Source: Akkermansiaceae bacterium UBA3385
GTDB lineage: Bacteria; Verrucomicrobiota; Verrucomicrobiia; Verrucomicrobiales; Akkermansiaceae
Direction of reading: 5' to 3'
NCBI GenBank assembly: GCA_002358905.1
Contig: DEPT01000061.1
Location: 1 to 64,000, forward strand
Length of the DNA stretch: 64,000 bases
Shown here: positions 58,653 through 64,000 of the stretch, piece by piece
Layout of the letters: each line of letters starts with the position of its first letter
Position numbering within the stretch: position 1 is the first letter of the stretch
Position numbers and translations under genes: made by a program
The notes under the pieces: generated by a model
The model's database searches: none
What the model saw: the letters and a program-made list of their open reading frames with translations, nothing else
Told to the model about the DNA's origin: nothing

Positions 58653-59537
58653 TTAAATTTTTGCCCAGATACACTTTAAGTAGTCCTCTCCATCAAAATC
58701 GAATGGCATAGGAACTGAAACAAGCTCTGCGGAGGGAATTCCTGCCGACACCATGCGACGGAATGCCGACATGGTCAACTTGCGGCAATTCGTGGAACAA
58801 AGAATGCGGCCATGAGGAGCCAGACAAGCGGCAGCCAGATTTACCAGGTGGTTATAATCCTTCTCAACACGCCAGACATGTCCTTTCTCATCGCGAGAGA
58901 ACGTGGGCGGGTCGAGCACGATGATATCGAATCTGCGTCCCTGGCGGGCGAAACGGTCCATCCAATGCAAGGCATCTCCCTTGCAGAAGTAATGGTCATC
59001 CGGGTCGATACCATTGAGAGCCATATTCTCCCTGCACCAACTCAGGCAGGGCTGAGCCAGATCAAGCGTGGTGGTCTGAGCACCGGCCAGAGCTGCACAG
59101 ACAGAAAAAGCACCGGTGTAGGCAAAGGTATTGAGGACTTTCATTCCTGGAGAACAGATACGGCGAAGCTCCGCACGGTTGTCTCGCTGATCCAGGAAAA
59201 TCCCCTGTGAATACCCTGCCCCCATGTCCATGAGGTAATTCACGCCGTTCTCCTGAATCACAAAGCGAAGCGCTGACTCAGGACCACAGAGAAACTGTGG
59301 GGCCTCCTTTACATCCTTATCCAGGCGCTTCACATAAACCGGACGCCCTGTTACCTTCAACAAATCCTTCAGCTTTGCAGGCAAGTCTGTATCGCGCAGC
59401 GAAACCAGCAGACGGTCAGCAAGAGCATCAATGAACACGCCAGACCAAGGCGCACCATCAGCCACACGATAGGCGTTGGTTTCCGGCGGCAGCTTGGCCA
59501 GGCGTTGCTCAATAAGCGCTTGCAGTTTATTGCTCAC
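58653..59537 (-). CDS. RlmI-like rRNA cytosine methyltransferase
   Basis: A 294-residue class I SAM methyltransferase similar to the catalytic half of RlmI/RlmK (23S rRNA m5C1962). Motifs: MGAGYSQGIFLDQRDNR, VLNTFAYTGAFSVCAALAGA (SAM loop), IIVLDPPTFSRDEKG (catalytic/motif IV) and CSTNCRKLT with the Cys. The N-terminal PUA domain of full RlmI is short or missing. It overlaps sufE by four bases at its start. Confidence 0.85.
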   Translation of the reverse strand: MSNKLQALIEQRLAKLPPETNAYRVADGAPWSGVFIDALADRLLVSLRDTDLPAKLKDLLKVTGRPVYVKRLDKDVKEAPQFLCGPESALRFVIQENGVNYLMDMGAGYSQGIFLDQRDNRAELRRICSPGMKVLNTFAYTGAFSVCAALAGAQTTTLDLAQPCLSWCRENMALNGIDPDDHYFCKGDALHWMDRFARQGRRFDIIVLDPPTFSRDEKGHVWRVEKDYNHLVNLAAACLAPHGRILCSTNCRKLTMSAFRRMVSAGIPSAELVSVPMPFDFDGEDYLKCIWAKI

Positions 59538-59962
59538 AGCAGAAAGGTCTTAGAAGCGGTGTCGGCAGCCTTGCGTATGGTGGCAGCCATAGAAGTAAGC
59601 GCGTTGGCGCGCGTGGAAGCCAGGTGCTCCTTGAGGCCACAATCATCCAGCTTGCTCAAATCCGCAGCCAGCACCTCTGCAGGAGACAAGCCGGAAAGCA
59701 AACGGATAAAAAGAGCTATGAGTCCCTTGGTGATAAGAGAATCACTATCGGCATGAATGATAAGTTTACCATCATCCATTTCTGTACCGACCCACACACG
59801 GCTCTGGCAACCCTTGATAAGGTTACTGTTCTTGCGGTACTTCTCAGGCATAGCCGGAAGTCGGCGACCCAGGGAGATGATGAATTCATACTTTTCAGTC
59901 CAGTCTTCAAAGACGGACATGTCATCCAGCAGCTCCTCGATGCGTGTATTGTAATCCATCAC
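59534..59962 (-). CDS. sufE: Cysteine desulfuration protein SufE
   Basis: A 142-residue sulfur acceptor with the active Cys in LIKGCQSRVWV, preceded by the typical YEFIISLGRRLPAMPEKYR. It takes sulfur from the cysteine desulfurase for Fe-S assembly; no sufS or sufBCD are in the window, though sufT is at 25957. The start directly abuts the argF stop. Confidence 0.93.
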   Translation of the reverse strand: MMDYNTRIEELLDDMSVFEDWTEKYEFIISLGRRLPAMPEKYRKNSNLIKGCQSRVWVGTEMDDGKLIIHADSDSLITKGLIALFIRLLSGLSPAEVLAADLSKLDDCGLKEHLASTRANALTSMAATIRKAADTASKTFLL

Positions 59963-60877
59963 TTACTTGCGGCTGGTGGCCAGCGTGTAAAGCACGGCCT
60001 TCTGGGCGTGCAGGCGGTTCTCTGCCTCGCGGAAGATGACGGGAGCATTAGCCTCGAGCACCTCATCGGTAATCTCATAGCCCCGGTATGCAGGCAGGCA
60101 GTGCAGCACAATGTGGCCGGGGGCAGCCAGCTTGAGCAGTTCATCGTTCACCTGATAGGGGAAGAATGCTTTCTCCTTCGTGCCCTTCTCTGCCTCCTGT
60201 CCCATGGAAATCCATGTATCCGTGTTAATGACCATGCAATCACGCACAGCTTCGGCGGCATCAGTAGTACAGATGATGTTCGGGCAATCGAGCGCGGCCA
60301 GTGTCTCGGCCTTGGGCAGTGCCTGCTCGGGGCCGGCAAGCATCAGCGTGAAGCCCAGGTGCTTGGCAGCCCACATCCAGGAGCGCCCCATGTTGTTATC
60401 CACATCGCCCAGGAAAGCAATCTTCATGCCCTTCCAGGAACCCACGCCGTACTGCTCTTCGATTGTGAGCAGGTCAGCCAGAATCTGGCAGGGATGCTCC
60501 AGATCCGTCAGAGCGTTGATGGTGGGCAGTTTGGAGTAATCGGCAAAGTCCACCACATCCTGCTGGTCGTATGTGCGGATAATGGCACCGTGAATCATGC
60601 GTCCCAGCACACGGGCTGTGTCCTTGATAGGCTCACCGCGGCCCAGCTGGATATCGCGGGTGGAAAGGAACATCGGGCGGCCGCCCAGTTCGGAGATACC
60701 CACCTCAAAGGATACGCGGGTGCGGGTGGAGGATTTGGAGAAAATCAAAGCCCAGGTCTGCCCGGCCAAGGGCTGTTCTGTGTGGCAACCGCGCTCGGCT
60801 TTGAGCTTGTGCCCCAGGGCAAGCAATTCGCAAATCTGCTCGCCTGTCAATTCTTCGATGGAAAGAAGGTTGTTCAT
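59963..60877 (-). CDS. argF: Ornithine carbamoyltransferase
   Basis: A 304-residue enzyme forming citrulline from ornithine and carbamoyl phosphate. The signatures SKSSTRTRVSFEVG, DLEHPCQILADLLTI, FLGDVDNNMGRSW and HCLPAYRG are all visible; the last reads HCLPAYRG as in many bacterial enzymes. It leads a tight operon with sufE and the RlmI-like gene. Other arg genes are elsewhere. Confidence 0.95.
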   Translation of the reverse strand: MNNLLSIEELTGEQICELLALGHKLKAERGCHTEQPLAGQTWALIFSKSSTRTRVSFEVGISELGGRPMFLSTRDIQLGRGEPIKDTARVLGRMIHGAIIRTYDQQDVVDFADYSKLPTINALTDLEHPCQILADLLTIEEQYGVGSWKGMKIAFLGDVDNNMGRSWMWAAKHLGFTLMLAGPEQALPKAETLAALDCPNIICTTDAAEAVRDCMVINTDTWISMGQEAEKGTKEKAFFPYQVNDELLKLAAPGHIVLHCLPAYRGYEITDEVLEANAPVIFREAENRLHAQKAVLYTLATSRK

Positions 60878-60960
60878 GGCTGTATAAAATTCCGGGAAAG
60901 CCGCAAGGTATCACGTTTACCACCCCCTGTAAAGTTCAGAGTGAGTCAGCGCACCGATAT

Positions 60961-61233
60961 TTAATCGCAAGGTTCTGTCAACGCGCGAGCAACTTCGCGG
61001 ATAACAAATCTGGCACCCTGTGCTACCAGCAGGCTGATACCCAGCACGGCTGCACCCATAGCAAGCCCCAGCAGCACCCCATAATCCGAAATCCAGAAAC
61101 ATGTCGGCAGTATTGCTACAAGTATATGCATTACCACCACAGCTATGTACGCACCCATGCGCGCGCCTTGTGATTTCGACAGAACCGACAAGGCAAGACA
61201 TGTCACATAGATAATAAGCAGAGGTATAAGCAT
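60961..61233 (-). CDS. Small membrane protein of unknown function
   Basis: A 90-residue protein with three hydrophobic segments (LIPLLIIYVTCLALSVL, AYIAVVVMHILVAILPTCFWI, VLLGLAMGAAVLGISLLVA). ATG 61233 is chosen since an upstream in-frame ATG at 61257 overlaps the -10 box; AGAGAGAAC precedes the start. The family is not recognised. Confidence 0.65.
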   Translation of the reverse strand: MLIPLLIIYVTCLALSVLSKSQGARMGAYIAVVVMHILVAILPTCFWISDYGVLLGLAMGAAVLGISLLVAQGARFVIREVARALTEPCD

Positions 61234-61255
61234 AGTTGTTCTCTCTGTCAGCGGC

Positions 61256-61284
61256 ATTCTATGCCATACTTCGGACGCTTACAA
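61256..61284 (-). promoter_or_regulatory. Promoter of the 90-residue membrane protein gene
   Basis: On the minus strand TTGTAA (61279-61284), 17 bases, TAGAAT (61256-61261). It decides for ATG 61233. Confidence 0.6.
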
Positions 61285-61336
61285 GACATTTTCTGACGCT
61301 GTGACATACTTTCCGGTCTCAAAACAGAGATTAGGC

Positions 61337-61365
61337 TTGCGCGAGCTGCGGGGTGAGAGTATAGT
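61337..61365 (+). promoter_or_regulatory. tdh promoter, near-leaderless geometry
   Basis: TTGCGC (61337-61342), 17 bases, TATAGT (61360-61365), then eleven bases to ATG 61377. Confidence 0.62.
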
Positions 61366-61376
61366 TTCGCCCCGAA

Positions 61377-62408
61377 ATGAAAGCCCTCGTTAAAACAACA
61401 GCCGATAAAGGCCTGGAACTGATGGACGTGCCGATGCCCGAAGTCGGCCCGAATGATGTTCTCATCAAGATTTACAAGACCGCTATCTGCGGCACCGACC
61501 TGCACATCTGGAACTGGGATGCCTGGGCCCAGCAGACCATTCCCGTAGGTATGCACGTGGGGCACGAGTTTTGCGGCGTCATCGAGCAAGTGGGCGCTGC
61601 CGTCACGGAATACAAGCCCGGCGATGTTGTTTCCGGCGAGGGTCACATTGTCTGCGGCCACTGCCGCAACTGCCGCAAAGGGCTCTTCCACCTCTGCCCG
61701 AACACCAAAGGCGTGGGCGTGAACCGTCCCGGCTGCTTTGCTGAGTACCTTTCCATTCCCCAGAGCAACGTTATCCGCATTCACAAGGACATGCCCATGG
61801 AAATTGCCTCTATTCTGGATCCCCTGGGCAATGCCACTCACACCGCACTCTCCTGGGACCTCGTGGGTGAGGACGTGCTCATCACCGGTGCCGGTCTCAT
61901 CGGTTCCATGGCTGCCGCCGTCTGCAAGAAAGCCGGTGCCCGCACCGTGACCATCACAGACGTGAGCGACTACAAACTGAACCTCGCCAAGACCATGGGT
62001 GCAGACCGCACCGTGAATGTCATCTCCGGCGACAGCATTGCAGCAGCTCGTGAAGACCTCGAAATTTCCGAGGGTTACGGCGTTTGCCTCGAAATGAGCG
62101 GCGCACCCGCCTGCCTTAAGGACATCATCACCCACTCCGCTTACGGTGCAAACATTTCCCTGCTCGGCATCCAGCCCGGCGGTTCCGGCATCGACTGGAA
62201 CACCTTCGTGTGGAAGGGGCTCAAGATGAAGGGCATCTACGGCCGCGAAATGTACGGCACCTGGCAGAAAATGGACGCCATGCTGCGCAGCGGGCTCGAT
62301 GTTTCCCCCATCATCACCCACCGTATGCACTACACCGACTTCAAGAAGGGCTTCGAGGTCATGGCCTCCGGCCAGTCCGGCAAAGTGGTGCTCACCTGGG
62401 CTGAATAA
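61377..62408 (+). CDS. tdh: L-threonine 3-dehydrogenase
   Basis: A 343-residue zinc alcohol dehydrogenase family enzyme oxidising threonine to 2-amino-3-ketobutyrate. Signatures: ICGTDLHIWNWDAWAQ (catalytic zinc Cys), GHEFCGVIEQVG, structural zinc CGHCRNCRKGLFHLC, the Rossmann loop ITGAGLIGSMAAAVCKKAGA and GIDWNTFVWKGLKMKGIYGREMY, which is typical of Tdh. The kbl partner is not in the window. Length is normal. Confidence 0.95.
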   Translation: MKALVKTTADKGLELMDVPMPEVGPNDVLIKIYKTAICGTDLHIWNWDAWAQQTIPVGMHVGHEFCGVIEQVGAAVTEYKPGDVVSGEGHIVCGHCRNCRKGLFHLCPNTKGVGVNRPGCFAEYLSIPQSNVIRIHKDMPMEIASILDPLGNATHTALSWDLVGEDVLITGAGLIGSMAAAVCKKAGARTVTITDVSDYKLNLAKTMGADRTVNVISGDSIAAAREDLEISEGYGVCLEMSGAPACLKDIITHSAYGANISLLGIQPGGSGIDWNTFVWKGLKMKGIYGREMYGTWQKMDAMLRSGLDVSPIITHRMHYTDFKKGFEVMASGQSGKVVLTWAE

Positions 62409-62435
62409 CTGCTCTTATCCGCTTTCTTTCCCCCC

Positions 62436-62474
62436 GCGCGCACTGGAAATTAACCGGTGCGCGCGCTTTTCTTT
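62436..62474 (+). terminator. tdh terminator
   Basis: GCGCGCAC (62436-62443) pairs with GTGCGCGC (62457-62464), extended by GG/CC next to the loop, then TTTTCTTT. Its tail overlaps the -35 of the next promoter by two bases. Confidence 0.82.
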
Positions 62475-62501
62475 GACACGAGCACTATATATTGCTAAAC
62501 T
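62473..62501 (+). promoter_or_regulatory. Promoter of the NhaC-type antiporter gene
   Basis: TTGACA (62473-62478), 17 bases, TAAACT (62496-62501), about 14 bases of leader before ATG 62523. Confidence 0.65.
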
Positions 62502-62522
62502 CTGACCCACAAAATTAATCCC

Positions 62523-63833
62523 ATGAAAGAAGAACAACAATCACAATTACCGCTCAGCTCACATGTCAGAGGGTTCTGGGTTCTCAGTCCCCTGCTGATA
62601 TTCTTCGTTCTCTATGTCACGACTTCCATTGTAGTGGGAGATTTCTACAAGATGCCGGTAACCGTTGCCTTCATGGCAGCCTGCACGTGGGCTTTTGTGG
62701 TGTGTCGCCCCCGCAGATTCAGCGAACGAATCGAACGTTTCTCGCGCGGTGCAGCACACAGCAACATCATGATGATGGTATGGATTTTCGTTCTTGCTGG
62801 CGCTTTTGCTCAGTCAGCAAAATACATCGGCTCTGTCGATGCGACAGTCAATCTGACACTTTCGCTTCTTCCTGCCAACATGATTCTTGCTGGTGTATTC
62901 CTGGCAGCGTGCATGATTTCTCTTTCCATTGGTACCTCTGTAGGCACCATAGTGGCACTCATGCCCGTAGCCGTTGGCCTGGCCAACAAAGCAGGTGCGG
63001 ACCTTGCCCTCATGGCCGGTGGCGTAATCGGCGGTGCCTTCTTCGGTGATAACCTGTCCTTTATCTCAGACACCACCATTGCAGCCACCCGCACGCAGGG
63101 CTGCGCCATGCAGGACAAGTTCAAGGCAAACTTCAGCATAGTCTTTCCGGCAGCCTTGCTGGTTCTTGGTATTTACATTGCCTTGGGCTGGAATCTGGCA
63201 CCCGTGGAAGTACCGAAAGAAACCGCTTGGCTCAAGGTAATTCCCTATCTTCTTGTACTTGGGACAGCACTGTGCGGCATGAATGTCATGAAGGTGCTCA
63301 TCCTTGGGCTGATTTCCACTGGTATAGTGGTACTGCTTGAACCCGGATGCCAGCCTATGGAGTGGGTCAGTGCCATGGGTGTCGGCATGACCGGCATGGG
63401 AGAACTCATCATCGTCACGCTTCTCGCCGCAGGTATGCTTGAACTCATTCGCTACAACGGCGGTCTGGATTACATTATCCGCCACCTTACAGCACGCATC
63501 AGCGGTCGCCGAGGTGCAGAAATCAGCATAGGGCTCATGGCTGCACTCGCAAACTTCTGCACAGCCAACAATACCGTTGCTATCGTGGCCGTGGGTAACA
63601 TTGCCCGAAACGTGGCAGAAAAATTCAGAATTGCCCCGTCTCGCTCCGCCAGTCTGCTCGACACATTCTCGTGCGTCGTCCAGGGCATCCTACCCTATGG
63701 AGCACAATTGCTCATGGGCTCTGCCCTTGCAGGCATCACGGCCTTTGCCATCATTCCCTATCTCTTCTACCCATTTGTGATGGGGTTATCTGCTTTCATC
63801 TTCATCATTTTCGGATTAGCCGAAAAGAAGTAA
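62523..63833 (+). CDS. NhaC-type Na+/H+ antiporter
   Basis: A 436-residue polytopic protein with about eleven membrane helices. Family features include LSIGTSVGTIVALMPVAVGLA, GGVIGGAFFGDNLSFISDTTIAATRTQGC and FCTANNTVAIVAVGNIA, the polar residues lining the ion path. It exchanges sodium, or a substrate such as malate/lactate in some relatives, for protons at the inner membrane. It stands as a single unit between its promoter and a strong terminator. Confidence 0.88.
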   Translation: MKEEQQSQLPLSSHVRGFWVLSPLLIFFVLYVTTSIVVGDFYKMPVTVAFMAACTWAFVVCRPRRFSERIERFSRGAAHSNIMMMVWIFVLAGAFAQSAKYIGSVDATVNLTLSLLPANMILAGVFLAACMISLSIGTSVGTIVALMPVAVGLANKAGADLALMAGGVIGGAFFGDNLSFISDTTIAATRTQGCAMQDKFKANFSIVFPAALLVLGIYIALGWNLAPVEVPKETAWLKVIPYLLVLGTALCGMNVMKVLILGLISTGIVVLLEPGCQPMEWVSAMGVGMTGMGELIIVTLLAAGMLELIRYNGGLDYIIRHLTARISGRRGAEISIGLMAALANFCTANNTVAIVAVGNIARNVAEKFRIAPSRSASLLDTFSCVVQGILPYGAQLLMGSALAGITAFAIIPYLFYPFVMGLSAFIFIIFGLAEKK

Positions 63834-63858
63834 AGCACCCATACGCAAAAGGCCTTGC

Positions 63859-63889
63859 ATCAGGCTCCCTGACCGGGAGCCTGATTTTT
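63859..63889 (+). terminator. Terminator of the antiporter gene
   Basis: ATCAGGCTCCC (63859-63869) pairs perfectly with GGGAGCCTGAT (63875-63885), then TTTTTC. Confidence 0.9.
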
Positions 63890-64000
63890 CATTCCTGTAT
63901 ATGTGTCAATGGTAATGACTCCAATCTTTCCATATAGAGGATGCTCAGGGCAATCAAATACCAGCATACCGCCATCTTCTTTAACCGGAATACGATGCAG
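63860..64000 (-). CDS. Possible C-terminal end of a gene entering from the right
   Basis: The minus frame is open from the right edge to TGA 63860-63862, giving 46 residues (EDGGMLVFDCPEHPLYGKIG and on). The codon pattern looks coding, but the last ten codons lie inside the terminator hairpin. Family not recognised. Confidence 0.4.
   Translation of the reverse strand: MHRIPVKEDGGMLVFDCPEHPLYGKIGVITIDTYTGMKNQAPGQGA

Noticed and set aside
59624..60964. 446-codon plus-strand frame opposite sufE and argF
   Set aside because: The minus strand carries intact SufE and ArgF motifs; the plus reading is compositional shadow.
61248..62330. 360-codon minus-strand frame opposite tdh
   Set aside because: tdh is unmistakable on the plus strand, with zinc and Rossmann motifs; the opposite frame has no motif.

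Overview
The window looks like a chromosomal segment of a Gram-negative Verrucomicrobiota bacterium, most likely close to Akkermansiaceae. This is inferred from protein style: a PEP-CTERM sorting tail with a basic RRRRKK end, very large repeat-built autotransporter-like surface proteins, lipid A type acyltransferases, many small lipoproteins, and strict-anaerobe style nucleotide metabolism (class III ribonucleotide reductase). I see no rRNA, tRNA, CRISPR array or prophage structural genes.

Layout. 1-7535 (minus) is the 5' part of a giant surface adhesin with Pmp-like and autotransporter-associated repeats, running off the left edge. 7640-11355 is a small AT-rich island: a 28-base scar of an ISAs1-type end, a broken nuclease-like gene with one in-frame TAG, an IS1595-type transposase, an orphan 149-residue gene and a complete-looking ISAs1-type element. 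11549-11681 holds a possible small structured RNA. 11737-35291 is mostly housekeeping and envelope genes: YycJ-like hydrolase, tri-haem cytochrome peroxidase, two tandem VanX-like D,D-dipeptidase lipoproteins, beta-CASP nuclease, Sel1 protein, nadC, dprA, D,D-carboxypeptidase, an LpxL/glycosyltransferase fusion, sufT, recJ, an ankyrin-type trio, then cysS-queF-queC.

36396-50093 is a compact aryl-polyene-type biosynthetic cluster of 16 genes in four alternating blocks: two ketosynthases, a chain-length-factor-like protein, ketoreductase, dehydratase, an adenylation/dehydratase fusion, two acyl carrier proteins, thioesterase, methyltransferase, two acyltransferases, glycosyltransferase, LolA-like carrier, RND/MMPL exporter and a small membrane protein. 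Together they would build, tailor and export a lipid-bound polyene to the outer membrane. No aromatic ammonia lyase for the starter is visible.

50298-53792 is a secreted SGNH esterase with a repeat-rich C-terminus and PEP-CTERM. 53888-58275 carries a nuclease, a lipoprotein and a class III ribonucleotide reductase operon in which the glycyl-radical loop is a separate 70-residue gene; two NrdR-like operators spaced 32 bases lie upstream. 58653-63833 holds an RlmI-like methyltransferase, sufE, argF, tdh and an NhaC-type antiporter.

A recurring theme is promoter geometry: many genes have a clear -35/-10 pair whose -10 box ends only 6-11 bases before the start codon, implying leaderless or nearly leaderless mRNAs. 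I used this to choose several starts.
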